Positions 45,577 through 56,385 of a DNA stretch of 64,000 nt are shown here, piece by piece. The notes beneath the pieces are model-generated. The model ran no database searches and was not told the origin of the DNA. It saw nothing but the letters and a program-made list of their open reading frames with translations. Each line of letters opens with the position of its first letter. The first letter of the stretch is position 1. This DNA is from Pollutimonas nitritireducens. Its GTDB lineage: Bacteria > Pseudomonadota > Gammaproteobacteria > Burkholderiales > Burkholderiaceae_B. The stretch lies in NCBI RefSeq assembly GCF_002849615.1, contig NZ_PDNV01000004.1, forward strand, positions 124,001-188,000. Reading direction: 5' to 3'. The position numbers and the translations under genes are program-made.

Positions 45577-47682
45577 TCAGTCCCCAGCCACCGAACCCAT
45601 TAACAACACGAGTCCGTGAGCTGACACCTTGATGGCTGGATTGCCAATCGGCGCAGCTGAAGCCGTCGGATCGGCGGCGTCCAGCATGACCGTCCAGTCG
45701 CAGGGGGAATCCGGAATCTGAAACTCGATACCTTCAGCGCCGCCATTGATCAAGAGCAGGGACAGCTCCACCGTACCGTCCGCCAATCGACACGCCCGGC
45801 GGAAACCAAGCACACGCCCCTCGGCAAATTCCCAAGCCTGTTCGGTCATGGCCGAACCATCCATGTCGTACCATGCCACCCGTGGAACATCCGGCAGAAC
45901 CTGGAAATTGCTGTCCTGGAAGCGAGGCATGCGCAAGGACAAGTGGGTCCGGCGCAGTGCAATGAGGCGCGACACGAAATCGATCAATTCGCGGCCATCC
46001 GGGCTCTCGGCTTGAGCCCAGTCCAGCCAGGATATTTCGTTGTCCTGGCAATAGGCGTTGTTATTGCCTTGTTGACTATTGCCGAATTCGTCTCCGGCCA
46101 GCAACATAGGCGTGCCGTCCGACAGGAAAACGGTTGCGAGCATCGCTCGTACGACCTGTTTGCGCAAGGCCAATACGTCCGGATCGTCGGTGGATCCTTC
46201 TACACCGCAGTTATTGCTGAAGTTTTCGCCGTGCCCGTCGGTGTTTTCATCGCCGTTGACCTCATTGTGTTTGTCGTTATAGCTGACCACATCCTGAGCC
46301 GTGAAGCCATCGTGGGACGCCAGGTAATTGACCGATGCCCACGGGCGCCGGTGGCGCCCGTCGAATATCATGGGCGATGCCATGAGCGATCCCGCCAACT
46401 CACCGCGGAGTCCGGCTTCTCCTGACCAGAACCTGCGTATACCATCGCGGAACTTATCATTCCACTCGGCGAAACTGGGCGGATGGTTGCCCAGCTGGTA
46501 ACCGTCGGGTCCCGTATCCCAAGGTTCAGAGATAAGTTTCAGCCGTGACAGGACAGGATCCTGCAAAATGGCATCAAAGAACCCCGACCCAGGATCAAAG
46601 CCGGTGCCCTCGCGTCCAAGTGTCACTCCCAGATCGAATCGGAAGCCATCGATTTGGTAACTTTCAGCCCAATATCGCAAGGAATCCATCACCATCTGCA
46701 ATACGCGCGGATGCGACAGATTTACGGTATTGCCGCAACCCGTATCGTTGATGTAGTACCGTTCCTCGCCAGGAATAAGCCGGTAATAACTCGCGTTGTC
46801 CAGACCGCGCCACGAGAGCGTTGGACCCAACTCATTGCCTTCTGCAGTATGGTTGTAGACCACGTCCAGTATGACCTCGATTCCGGCGGCGTGAAGGCGG
46901 CGAATTGCCAGGCGCAAATCGTTGATCTGTCCATTGGCAAGATAGGACGGCTCTGGTGCAAAAAAAGCCAGGGTGTTGTAACCCCAATAATTGCGCAGGC
47001 CACGCTCCACCAGGAAATGATCCTGCAAGAATGCATGGACTGGCAACAATTCGACTGCCGTCACGCCAAGCTTGAGCAAGTGATCGATAAAGCGCCTGCT
47101 GCCTAAGGCTTCGCTCGTGCCGCGAATATCGCGTCGCAGATCTTCCCTCTGCATCGTCGCACCTTTCAGGTGGACTTCGTATATCGCAGTTTCGGCCCAG
47201 GGCGTACATGGGCGCTCTTTGGTGCCCCAGTTGAAGATCCCACTCGTCACAACACTCTTGGGCACCAGGGCTGCCGAATCCCGGCGGTCCTGACTCAAGT
47301 CTGCCTTGGGGTGCTGCACCCTGTAGCCAAACAAGGCGTCGGACCAGCGGGTCGTACCCAATAGCTTGCGAGCATACGGATCGATGAGCAGTTTCTGTGG
47401 ATTGAAACGATGGCCGTTCCTGGGATCGTAGGGTCCGTAGGCACGGTACCCATAAATTAATCCAGGTCCCGCGTCGGGCAGGTAGCCATGCCAGACTTCG
47501 TCCGTACATTCCGGCAGAGTCAGGCGCCGAATCTCACGGCGTCCCTTCTGGTCAAAAATGCATAACTCTATCTTGCTGGCGTTGGCCGAGAACACCGCAA
47601 AATTGATACCCAGGCCGTCGCTGTGGGCACCCAGTGGATACGGCAGGCCGGGGTCGAGCTTGTCCGCCAAGGCGAAACTCAT
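45577..47682 (-). CDS. glgX: Glycogen debranching enzyme GlgX
   Basis: Hydrolyses alpha-1,6 branches of glycogen after trimming, freeing maltooligosaccharides. The 701-residue GH13 protein has an N-terminal CBM48 domain (about 10-130) and catalytic D350 in [13 protein letters not shown]386 in ISEPWD and D458 in [14 protein letters not shown], followed by [15 protein letters not shown]. Its ATG overlaps the glgB stop (4 bases). In this operon it should feed linear glucans to TreY-TreZ and MalQ. Confidence 0.95.
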   Translation of the reverse strand: MSFALADKLDPGLPYPLGAHSDGLGINFAVFSANASKIELCIFDQKGRREIRRLTLPECTDEVWHGYLPDAGPGLIYGYRAYGPYDPRNGHRFNPQKLLIDPYARKLLGTTRWSDALFGYRVQHPKADLSQDRRDSAALVPKSVVTSGIFNWGTKERPCTPWAETAIYEVHLKGATMQREDLRRDIRGTSEALGSRRFIDHLLKLGVTAVELLPVHAFLQDHFLVERGLRNYWGYNTLAFFAPEPSYLANGQINDLRLAIRRLHAAGIEVILDVVYNHTAEGNELGPTLSWRGLDNASYYRLIPGEERYYINDTGCGNTVNLSHPRVLQMVMDSLRYWAESYQIDGFRFDLGVTLGREGTGFDPGSGFFDAILQDPVLSRLKLISEPWDTGPDGYQLGNHPPSFAEWNDKFRDGIRRFWSGEAGLRGELAGSLMASPMIFDGRHRRPWASVNYLASHDGFTAQDVVSYNDKHNEVNGDENTDGHGENFSNNCGVEGSTDDPDVLALRKQVVRAMLATVFLSDGTPMLLAGDEFGNSQQGNNNAYCQDNEISWLDWAQAESPDGRELIDFVSRLIALRRTHLSLRMPRFQDSNFQVLPDVPRVAWYDMDGSAMTEQAWEFAEGRVLGFRRACRLADGTVELSLLLINGGAEGIEFQIPDSPCDWTVMLDAADPTASAAPIGNPAIKVSAHGLVLLMGSVAGD

Positions 47683-49631
47683 GATTGTGATCCTTCAGGT
47701 GCAAGTATCAGGGTAGCAAGAGGAGGCAGCACAAGCGCAAGAGACTGGCCATGTCCATGCATGGGATGATCGCTCGCCACCGCCGAGCCACCATTTCCCA
47801 TGTTCACTCCGCCATACAGATCGGCATCCGTATTGAGCAGTTCCACCCATCGTCCCGCGATGGGAACGCCGACGCGATAGTCATTGCGCGGGACCGGTGT
47901 CATATTGCTGACGACGAGCGCGTAGGCGTCGCCATGTTTGCGCAAGAACGCAAACACACTATTCTGTTGATCGTCACCTACGATCCACGCGAAACCCTGC
48001 GGATCGTTGTCGCTGCCGTAAAGCGCGGGGCTGACGCGATACAAGGCATTAAGGTCGCGCACCAGCTTCTGCACTCCGGCATGATGGATATCATCCAGCG
48101 CAGCCCAATCCAATTGGGTATCGTGATTCCATTCACGCTCCTGGGCCAGTTCCGCACCCATGAAAAGCAGCTTCTTCCCCGGATGCCCCCACATATAGCC
48201 AAAATATGCGCGCAGATTGGCGAAACGCTGCCAACGGTCGCCCGGCATTTTGCCAAGCAGCGATCCTTTCCCGTGCACCACCTCGTCATGCGAAAGCGGC
48301 AAGACGAATCGTTCAGAATACGCATACACCATGCTGAACGTCATGTCGTGGTGGTGGAAGCGTCTGTGTATGGGTTCGTGCTGCATGTAGCGCAGACTGT
48401 CGTGCATCCACCCCATATTCCATTTGTACTGAAACCCTAGTCCACCAGTGTCCGGGTTTGCTGTCACACCAGGCCAGGCGGTAGACTCTTCGGCAATCAT
48501 GATGGCCCCGGGGCTTTGTTCGGGTACGATCGAATTAAGCTGCTGAAGAAAGTCCACCGCTTCCAGGTTCTCACGTCCTCCATAGCGGTTCGGCGTCCAC
48601 TGCCCCGGTTCGCGGCTATAGTCCAGATACAGCATGGAGGCCACCGCATCGACCCTCAAACCGTCGACGTGATAGCGCTTCAGCCACTCCAGCGCACTGC
48701 AGAGCAGGAAGTTCCTGACCTCATTGCGCCCCATGTTGTAGATAAGGGTATTCCAGTCCGGATGAAAGCCCTGCTTGGGATCGGCATGCTCGTAGAGCGC
48801 CGTACCATCGAAGTCGGCCAGGCCATGCAGATCGGAGGGAAAATGAGCTGGTACCCAGTCCAGAATCAGGGCCAGGCCGGCGTTGTGGCAATCATCGACG
48901 AATCGCGCAAAATCGGCGGGGGCGCCATAACGCGCCGAAGGCGCATACATGCCCAGTGGCTGGTATCCCCATGATCCGCCAAACGGATGTTCGGTGATAG
49001 GCAGCAATTCCAGATGCGTGAACCCCATGAATGTAGCGTACTCGATCAATCGCTTGCCGATGCCCGTCCACGTACTGTGCTCACCGTCGCCCGCCATCCA
49101 GGACCCGAAGTGCACCTCATAGACCGACATCGGGGCGTCGGGTTGCTGGCGCTTCCCGCGGCCTGCCATCCATGCCTGATCCGTCCACTCGAACTCGGCA
49201 GGATCGGCAACGACTGACGCTGTGGCCGGCGGCATTTCGGTCTGACGCGCCAGAGGATCAGCCTTGAGGGGCAGCAGCGTCCCATCGCGGGCGATTATCT
49301 CGTACTTGTACCGCTCCCCCGGGGCAACACCCGGTATGAAGACTTCCCATACGCCGCATTCAGGCCGCAGATGCATGGGATTGCGTCTGCCGTTCCATGA
49401 ATTGAAATCGCCCACCACCGCCACGCGCTGTGCATTCGGCGCCCACACCGCGAACCGGGCGCCGCTGGTGCCATCGATGGCCATTGCATGGGCCCCCAGG
49501 CAGTCTGCCAGTTGCCAGTGCCGTCCTTCCGCCACCAGGTGCAGGTCCAACTCACCCAGCAAGGGCCTGTAGTCATCGGTGCCGGCATCCTGTCCGGTCT
49601 GGTGCGAGTGAACACTCAATAGCTCTATCAT
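47679..49631 (-). CDS. glgB: 1,4-alpha-glucan branching enzyme GlgB
   Basis: Introduces alpha-1,6 branches into alpha-glucan. The 650-residue protein has one N-terminal CBM48 domain (about 45-140) and the catalytic residues D328 in [18 protein letters not shown]381 in IAEEST and D449 in [12 protein letters not shown]. It is shorter than E. coli GlgB (728) because the first of two N-terminal modules is reduced. Coupled by 4-base overlaps with treS-mak upstream and glgX downstream. Confidence 0.96.
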   Translation of the reverse strand: MIELLSVHSHQTGQDAGTDDYRPLLGELDLHLVAEGRHWQLADCLGAHAMAIDGTSGARFAVWAPNAQRVAVVGDFNSWNGRRNPMHLRPECGVWEVFIPGVAPGERYKYEIIARDGTLLPLKADPLARQTEMPPATASVVADPAEFEWTDQAWMAGRGKRQQPDAPMSVYEVHFGSWMAGDGEHSTWTGIGKRLIEYATFMGFTHLELLPITEHPFGGSWGYQPLGMYAPSARYGAPADFARFVDDCHNAGLALILDWVPAHFPSDLHGLADFDGTALYEHADPKQGFHPDWNTLIYNMGRNEVRNFLLCSALEWLKRYHVDGLRVDAVASMLYLDYSREPGQWTPNRYGGRENLEAVDFLQQLNSIVPEQSPGAIMIAEESTAWPGVTANPDTGGLGFQYKWNMGWMHDSLRYMQHEPIHRRFHHHDMTFSMVYAYSERFVLPLSHDEVVHGKGSLLGKMPGDRWQRFANLRAYFGYMWGHPGKKLLFMGAELAQEREWNHDTQLDWAALDDIHHAGVQKLVRDLNALYRVSPALYGSDNDPQGFAWIVGDDQQNSVFAFLRKHGDAYALVVSNMTPVPRNDYRVGVPIAGRWVELLNTDADLYGGVNMGNGGSAVASDHPMHGHGQSLALVLPPLATLILAPEGSQS

Positions 49632-52600
49632 GTGGAACTTCCTTGATCAGCGGGCGCAAGCAGTCGCCTGGCAACGCGAACGAGGCCGGCCAGCGGAATG
49701 GCGACCCAATCCGGACGGTGGGCAACCTCATAGCAGATTTCGTAAGCGGCCTTTTCAAAAAGCGCCAAGTCAAGCAGTTGTCGTTGAACCGCCCGATCTT
49801 GCGCAAGGGGAACGGTCGCGTCAGGATTTTCGACATCCCGGCAGGGCGACTCGAGACTGGGTTCTTCCAGTTCCTGATAATAGGCCTCCAGGAACGCGCT
49901 GGTTGCCGTCATGCAAAACTGCTCCAACAATTCCTGCTGATGATGCTGCAGCGACGCAATGGGACCTAGGGCGGGGGTTTCCGTAACCGTGGTGGAATCG
50001 CCGGGCGTGTCGGCCTCAGCATGCAACGTCGCATCCGACACCGTATGCTGAGCCGCCCGAAATGCCGCTGTGGCATAGTCGAATGAGCGCAACAAGCCCG
50101 CAACATCGCGCCATGGACTGCTCTTGCTGCGCCGTTCAATCAATGGACGTACCGGCTCGCCCTCGAAATCGATCAGGTAGACATCATTCTGTGCTATCAG
50201 GACCTGGCCCAGGTGGAAGTCGCCGTGTATACGGGTACGCAGCATTTTCACCGAGAGCTGCGCGCGTCGCTCGACTTCATTCAGCAATGCAGCGCTGTTA
50301 TCCCCCAATTCATCCAAATGGCTGTTGGCCTGCTCCGATAACGAATCCTTGGCTGCGGCGCAGGACTTCAAGGCCTTGCTGAACATATTGCGTATATCTT
50401 TGGCCCAAGCTTTCGCATCGCCAGCGGTGGCAGGTTCGGGCATGAAAGCCGGGTCATCGCTGGGTTGTGCGAGCACAGTATGCAGCTGCGCGAGGCGGCG
50501 TCCTATGGCTCCCGCCACTGTGGAATAACCATGCAATTCCTCTTCATAATCCGCTTGGCTTTCTCCCGTCAGCGCCGCGTTCTCAAGCGTACGCTTGAGA
50601 TAATCCTGCGTCCAGCCCCACGCGTCGCCCTGGTTGGCAACACGCGCATGCAGCAGGGCCAGCGTGTGCGGAGTCCCTTCGGCATCGACCCGTTGCAATT
50701 CGCCCAGCAATGCCGCTGAGTTGGCATAGCCCCGTCGCGTCAGGTAGCGTGTCATCTCGGCTTCCGGGTGCACACCCGGCGACACATGGCGTACCAGCTT
50801 AAGGATAGCCTTGTCGCTCAGACTCAGTGAACTATTGGACTGCTCTCCATGAAACCATTCGATGTCCATCTCGGCGGGCCACTCGATGTTTTTCAAGCCA
50901 GGCTCACCTTGAAAATACAAGGTGTACCGACCCTGGGAAGTCTCGTAGGGAATCTCACGTTGCTCGCGCATGTTGTCCAGAACCGCCAGGGCAAAATCCG
51001 GCACAGAGAATGCGTCGGTGACCAGGCCAAGTTCCGACCCTCGACGCACCCGCGCCAGCGCATACTGCTGAGGCATGGGCGCTACGGTTTCTGACCACAA
51101 CAACGCCAGCGGCAGGAAATAGCTGTTGGGGCGGTTATCGACCTCGACTTGGAATTCCGCCAGGAAGAAATCGGTCTGTCCGGGTAGCGGAACGATATAC
51201 GAGATTTTCGACGACTTGATCCGTTTGTCCCCGGCAAACCACCGCTGGCGCGACAAGTACAGAGGCAGCACCTCATTGCACAGCACTTTGCGGGATCCTT
51301 CCATCAGCTCGTACCCAGCGCGCCGCCGCACCACGAGGGTGGCGTATTCAGGCATCTGTTCGGGCAAGGAGGCATGCCATCTGGGAGGCGATGCGCTGGC
51401 GCTCAGTTCGAACCAATAGAATCCATACGGAGGCAACGTCAACAAATAAGGCAATTCCCCTATTGTGGGAAAGGGAGTACCACCCAGCAATTCGATGGGC
51501 ACCCTGCCCGCCATGCCGGAGAGGTCCAGTTCCACGGGCTGCGAAGCGTTGGAGAGGTTTGCCACGCAAAGCAACACGACGCTGTCGTGTTCACGCATGT
51601 AGGCCAATATCTTGCGATTGCCCGGGAAGAGGAATCGCAGACTGCCTCGACCGAAGGCATGGGTCTGTTGTCGTTTGGCCAGCATGCGGCGCGTCCAGTT
51701 CAGCAGGGAATGGGGATCGCGTTGCTGGGCTTCCACATTGACAGCCTCGTATCCATAAAGAGGCCCCATCAATACGGGCAAGGTCAGTCGTTCCGGGTCC
51801 GCCCTGGAGAATCCGCCATTGCGATCCGCCGTCCATTGCATCGGGGTACGTACCCCATCGCGATCTCCCAGATGGATGTTGTCGCCCATGCCCAGTTCAT
51901 CACCGTAATACAGCACTGGCGTGCCGGGCATGGACAGCAGCAGGCTGTTCATCAGTTCGATACGCCGCCGGTCACGCTCAAGCAAGGGCGCCAGCCGCCG
52001 CCGTATGCCAAGGTTGATGCGGGCCTGACGGTCCGCTGCATAGACTTCCCACAAGTAGTCGCGCTCGCTGCTGGTCACCATCTCCAGCGTCAATTCATCA
52101 TGGTTGCGCAGGAAAATGGCCCATTGACAGTTATCCGGGATCTCCGGCGTCTGCTGCATGATGTCCGTGATCGGAAACCGGTCGGCGCGCGCGATTGCCA
52201 TATACATGCGCGGCATTAGAGGAAAGTGGAATGACATGTGGCATTCGTCGCCATTCCCAAAATACTCCTGTGCGTCTTCCGGCCACTGATTTGCTTCGGC
52301 CAGCAAGAGACGGTCGGGATAATCGCTGTCCATCACGGCGCGTATCTGGCGCAGCACCGCGTGCGTCTCGGGAAGATTTTCGTTATTGGTCCCCTCACGC
52401 TCCACCAGGTACGGAACGGCGTCAAGGCGTAGTCCATCGACGCCCATGTCCAGCCAGTACCGCATGACGTTGATGACCTCCTTCAACACGCGCGGGTTGT
52501 CGTAATTGAGATCGGGCTGGTGCGAATAGAAGCGGTGCCAGAAATAGGCTCCCGCCACGGGATCCCAGCTCCAGTTGGACTTCTCCGTGTCGCAAAAAAT

Positions 52601-53059
52601 AATGCGAGTGCCGGAGTAGGCCTGGTCGTTATCGGACCAGACATAGAAATCGCGTGCAGCCGATCCAGGTTTGGCACGCCGTGCTCGCTGAAACCACGCA
52701 TGCTGGTCCGATGTATGGTTGACCACGAGTTCCGTGATCACGCGCAAGCCTCGTAGATGGGCCTCGCGGATGAATTTCTTCACATCCGCCAGTGTTCCGT
52801 AATCTTCGTGAACGCTGCGATACTCGGCGATATCGTAACCATCGTCCAGGCGCGGCGACGGGTAGAAAGGTAATAGCCACACCGTATTGACGCCTAGCTC
52901 CGCAATGTAATCAAGCTTGGAAATCAGTCCTGGAAAATCTCCTTTGCCATCGTTGTTCGCGTCGAAGAATGACTTCACATGCAATTGATATATGACGGCA
53001 TCCTTGTACCAGAGTGGTTCATTCTGCTGTACTGTCTTGCTCTTTATTGACCCAGCCAT
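49628..53059 (-). CDS. treS: Trehalose synthase-maltokinase fusion (TreS-Mak)
   Basis: A 1143-residue bifunctional protein. The first part (about 1-555) is TreS, interconverting trehalose and maltose, with D213 in [11 protein letters not shown]255 in LLAEANQWP and D321 in [11 protein letters not shown]. The second part (about 570-1140) is maltokinase (Mak/Pep2), phosphorylating maltose to maltose-1-phosphate with ATP; it shows the kinase-type HGDFHLGQ (945-952) and IDFEGEP (963-969). Together they convert trehalose to the substrate of GlgE, encoded immediately upstream. Such fusions are known in many bacteria. It overlaps glgB by 4 bases. Confidence 0.95.
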   Translation of the reverse strand: MAGSIKSKTVQQNEPLWYKDAVIYQLHVKSFFDANNDGKGDFPGLISKLDYIAELGVNTVWLLPFYPSPRLDDGYDIAEYRSVHEDYGTLADVKKFIREAHLRGLRVITELVVNHTSDQHAWFQRARRAKPGSAARDFYVWSDNDQAYSGTRIIFCDTEKSNWSWDPVAGAYFWHRFYSHQPDLNYDNPRVLKEVINVMRYWLDMGVDGLRLDAVPYLVEREGTNNENLPETHAVLRQIRAVMDSDYPDRLLLAEANQWPEDAQEYFGNGDECHMSFHFPLMPRMYMAIARADRFPITDIMQQTPEIPDNCQWAIFLRNHDELTLEMVTSSERDYLWEVYAADRQARINLGIRRRLAPLLERDRRRIELMNSLLLSMPGTPVLYYGDELGMGDNIHLGDRDGVRTPMQWTADRNGGFSRADPERLTLPVLMGPLYGYEAVNVEAQQRDPHSLLNWTRRMLAKRQQTHAFGRGSLRFLFPGNRKILAYMREHDSVVLLCVANLSNASQPVELDLSGMAGRVPIELLGGTPFPTIGELPYLLTLPPYGFYWFELSASASPPRWHASLPEQMPEYATLVVRRRAGYELMEGSRKVLCNEVLPLYLSRQRWFAGDKRIKSSKISYIVPLPGQTDFFLAEFQVEVDNRPNSYFLPLALLWSETVAPMPQQYALARVRRGSELGLVTDAFSVPDFALAVLDNMREQREIPYETSQGRYTLYFQGEPGLKNIEWPAEMDIEWFHGEQSNSSLSLSDKAILKLVRHVSPGVHPEAEMTRYLTRRGYANSAALLGELQRVDAEGTPHTLALLHARVANQGDAWGWTQDYLKRTLENAALTGESQADYEEELHGYSTVAGAIGRRLAQLHTVLAQPSDDPAFMPEPATAGDAKAWAKDIRNMFSKALKSCAAAKDSLSEQANSHLDELGDNSAALLNEVERRAQLSVKMLRTRIHGDFHLGQVLIAQNDVYLIDFEGEPVRPLIERRSKSSPWRDVAGLLRSFDYATAAFRAAQHTVSDATLHAEADTPGDSTTVTETPALGPIASLQHHQQELLEQFCMTATSAFLEAYYQELEEPSLESPCRDVENPDATVPLAQDRAVQRQLLDLALFEKAAYEICYEVAHRPDWVAIPLAGLVRVARRLLAPADQGSST

Positions 53060-53117
53060 AAAGCTTCCCTTTCCAATTCATTGTTCGCGGCGGCCTGATG
53101 GCGTGCGCAAAGAAACT

Positions 53118-56100
53118 TCAACCTGGACGAACCAGGCGCCACACAAAAAAGGGACGCTCCGGCGTCAATTCCACGTGATGATATTTGCCATGCAGGGTAA
53201 AACGATGGTCATCGAAAACGTCCTGCACAGAGATCGTCGCGTCGTCAGGCAGGTCCCACTCCCACATTGGCAGTTCCAGCATTCCTGACTGCCGCGCGTG
53301 CGGATCCAGACTGATCGCCACAAGCACGATATTGTCGCGATCCAGCGTAGTTTTCGAAAAAAACAATACATGATCGTTGTCTAGCTTGTGAAACCGTATT
53401 CCCAGGTGAGACTGCAGGGCGGGGTTGCTGCGCCGGATCTGATTCAATCGTGTGATTTCGGCAACGATATTGCCGGGACGATCCAGGTCCCAGGAGCGGA
53501 TTTCATACTTCTCGGAATCCTGGTATTCCTCTTTACCCGGTACGGCCAACGCCTCGCACAGCTCAAAACCGTTGTACATGCCCCATAATCCCGAAGTCGT
53601 GCAGGCCAGCGCCGCACGTATCAAGAAGCCAGCTCGCCCCGACGTCTGAAGAAAGTAAGGATTGATGTCCGGCGTGTTGACAAAAAAGTTTGGTCGAAAG
53701 AAGTCGGCAACGGGAGGTGTATTGAGCTCGAGCAGATAGTCGGTCAGTTCCTTCTTGGCATTACGCCAGGTGAAATAGGTGTATGACTGCGAAAAGCCCA
53801 CCTTGGCAAGCCGATACATCATTTTTGGCCGTGTAAATGCTTCGGATAGAAAGACTGTCCCCGGATGCGCCGCCTGCACGTCCGCTATCATCCACTCCCA
53901 GAACGGCAAGGGCTTGGTGTGAGGGTTGTCGACGCGGAATGTCTGCACACCTTGATCCGCCCAAAAAAGCACGGCATCACGCAAAGCACGCCATAGCGCG
54001 GCTTGCTGCGGAGCACTCGCCAAGGCGCTGTAGAAGTCTGGATTTACGATATCCTCGTAGCGCTTGGGTGGATTCTCCGCATAACGCAAAGTGCCGTCCG
54101 CGCGCCAATCGAACCATTCCGGATGCTCAGCGAGCCATGGATGGTCGGGGGAACACTGGATGGCAAAGTCCAGGGCAATTTCCAGCCCGTGCTCTTGCGC
54201 CGCCGTAACCAGCTCACGGAAGTCATCCAGCGTTCCCAACTCCGGATGGATAGCATCGTGCCCACCCTCGGCCGAGCCTATGGCATAGGGGCTGCCAGGA
54301 TCAGTGGGTCCGGCCTGCAGTGAGTTATTCTTGCCCTTGCGATTACGCAGCCCTATCGGATGGATAGGCGGAAAATACAGTACGTCGAAGCCCATATCGC
54401 GTATAGCGGGCAATCGTGCAATCACATCGATAAAGGTGCCATGCCGCCCGGGCGTGGCACTTTGTGACCGGGGAAACAATTCATACCAGCTTGCGAAGCA
54501 AGCCTGGCGCCGTTCAACAGTAATCGGAAAAAGAACATCGCTTGCCGTTTCGAACGGCCGTCTGTCGGCCGCTTGCATGGCGGTGGACAGCTCCTCGGAC
54601 AGCAAAGTACGCACCTGGTCGGGATTGCATTGAGGCACGGAAACGCCTTGGTCGGTCGGCTTGTTGGATGCGCGGCTGCGACGCGACCGCGTTGCCATCC
54701 TTTGGGGCTTGCCTATGGCATCAAGCACGGACACGAGCGCATCCGCTGCAAGCGGTTTGTCGTCTTGCACACGTTCCAATGCCGAGCTGACCAGTCGCCT
54801 GCCCTCCTCGACTTCCAGAGACACGTTCTGTCCGGCTTCCGATTTCTTGGCCAATTGATTGCAATACGTGCGCCACTCATCGAACCACGCGTCGATACGG
54901 TAATAATGGCGTCCTATACGCTGCGGCGCAAACTGCGCTGTCCACCTATCGTTGCCCGCGTGCTGCATGGATACAACGTGCCATTCGGCCTCATCGGCCG
55001 CACGCCACAGGAGCTGTGCCGCAATGTGATCATGCCCATCCATGAGGACGTCCGCCTCGACGCTGACAGAATCTCCTATGGTCCGCTTGATCGGAAAACG
55101 TCCCTGGTCAACCTGGGGGCTGACGTTCTCTATGGCAATTCGGGGCGAGCGTAGCGCTGCACTGATGGACTTGCGCTGCTCGCTGGCGGAATGCGTCGTG
55201 CGTTTCACCATCAGCGCTGGCACGGCGACGAGCACGCTGCAGCCCGCCGGCGCCAGGGTGTCAGGTAAAGTCTGCCCCACCCCGTTGCTGACGGTATAAG
55301 TGTCCGGTAGACGCGAACGCACGGCGCTCCACGGCACGTCGACTTGCTTCGCGTCGTCAGGGTTCACCAGCAACAGTTTTGCGGCGTATCCTTTGCGAAA
55401 AAGCGCCGTAACTTCCGCCAAAGGACCGGACAGCATGGACAAGGCGGCGTGACGAACGTGTTTCTGCCCGATCCATCGATTCACTTCCCTTACGACATGC
55501 TGGCCGGCGAGTTCCTCGAAACCCATGGGCATCAGGACTCCATCACCCGTAAAGGCGGCGGTCCACAACGTGCGCACGGCCGCCTGATGTCCACCCTGGC
55601 GCCAGCCTGCCGAGGGAGCATGCCGGCTGTCCGGATCTTCGATCGGCGAAACCACGGATGCGAACCCGCTTAGGCGTGCATGCTCTTCCACCAGCCAGGA
55701 CGAACGATAATCCCACCACGGCAAAGAGAGGAAACCGGCTTCGAAACCGGCTGGCGCCAAGCGTGCAAGCTGGTCGGGTGTCATGCCCGGCGTCCATGCC
55801 ATGAAACTGCATTCAGGCGATTGTCGATGCACCAGCGTGACCAATTCTTTCCAGTCCGCGGCGGGCAAAGCGCCCGGAGCAAGGCAGCGGAACCCGGCAA
55901 CGCCGGCCTTTGCCCATTCCTGCAATCGCGCGCCCCACCAGCTAACCAGCTCCGGATCGACGCGAGCATGATGCAATTTGATCCGCAGGAAGCCAGTTTG
56001 GAGCTCACCCCGCGGATCCAATACCGTTACGCTGGGCTTCCCGTACCAATCGGCATGAGAAGCCGCCAGCCTGCCATCCGCCAAGACCCGGTCAAGCACC

Positions 56101-56381
56101 AAGTCCATGTACAGGGCCAGCTTGTAGCGGCTGCAATGCTCCACCATTTCGGCCAGCGTCGCGGTCGTTTCGTCGTTTGCAAATCCCTGAATCGAGCTGC
56201 GATCCGGGTCATCAGGAATGCCCCGCAGATGACGCTTGCCCCCGGACCATGCGGGGGGTATCAGGATGGTGTCGAACCCCATCGAACTGGCTCGCTGGCA
56301 GGCGGCGTCCCAGGATTGAGTGCCGGTCAGGCCAGGCGTCTCGGCCGCCGATTCAGGATAGACGTAATAGATTCTCACCAT
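53118..56381 (-). CDS. glgE: Maltosyltransferase GlgE with extra N-terminal degenerate GH13-like domain
   Basis: Transfers maltose from maltose-1-phosphate onto alpha-glucan chains. At 1087 residues it is about 400 longer than classical GlgE. Residues from about 405 to the end form the enzyme: an N-domain, then the barrel with D818 in FRVDNPHTKP (nucleophile), E847 in FLSEAFT and D905 in NTPDINP. Residues 1-390 look like a second barrel: GFRCLAPG (163-170) stands where FRVD should be, FMAW (193-196) where FLSE should be, and VLMPMGFEELAG (282-293) mirrors GMYNGFELCEAL (934-945). The acids are lost, so this domain is probably non-catalytic. It ends 58 bases before treS-mak. Confidence 0.9.
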   Translation of the reverse strand: MVRIYYVYPESAAETPGLTGTQSWDAACQRASSMGFDTILIPPAWSGGKRHLRGIPDDPDRSSIQGFANDETTATLAEMVEHCSRYKLALYMDLVLDRVLADGRLAASHADWYGKPSVTVLDPRGELQTGFLRIKLHHARVDPELVSWWGARLQEWAKAGVAGFRCLAPGALPAADWKELVTLVHRQSPECSFMAWTPGMTPDQLARLAPAGFEAGFLSLPWWDYRSSWLVEEHARLSGFASVVSPIEDPDSRHAPSAGWRQGGHQAAVRTLWTAAFTGDGVLMPMGFEELAGQHVVREVNRWIGQKHVRHAALSMLSGPLAEVTALFRKGYAAKLLLVNPDDAKQVDVPWSAVRSRLPDTYTVSNGVGQTLPDTLAPAGCSVLVAVPALMVKRTTHSASEQRKSISAALRSPRIAIENVSPQVDQGRFPIKRTIGDSVSVEADVLMDGHDHIAAQLLWRAADEAEWHVVSMQHAGNDRWTAQFAPQRIGRHYYRIDAWFDEWRTYCNQLAKKSEAGQNVSLEVEEGRRLVSSALERVQDDKPLAADALVSVLDAIGKPQRMATRSRRSRASNKPTDQGVSVPQCNPDQVRTLLSEELSTAMQAADRRPFETASDVLFPITVERRQACFASWYELFPRSQSATPGRHGTFIDVIARLPAIRDMGFDVLYFPPIHPIGLRNRKGKNNSLQAGPTDPGSPYAIGSAEGGHDAIHPELGTLDDFRELVTAAQEHGLEIALDFAIQCSPDHPWLAEHPEWFDWRADGTLRYAENPPKRYEDIVNPDFYSALASAPQQAALWRALRDAVLFWADQGVQTFRVDNPHTKPLPFWEWMIADVQAAHPGTVFLSEAFTRPKMMYRLAKVGFSQSYTYFTWRNAKKELTDYLLELNTPPVADFFRPNFFVNTPDINPYFLQTSGRAGFLIRAALACTTSGLWGMYNGFELCEALAVPGKEEYQDSEKYEIRSWDLDRPGNIVAEITRLNQIRRSNPALQSHLGIRFHKLDNDHVLFFSKTTLDRDNIVLVAISLDPHARQSGMLELPMWEWDLPDDATISVQDVFDDHRFTLHGKYHHVELTPERPFFVWRLVRPG

Positions 56382-56385
56382 GATC

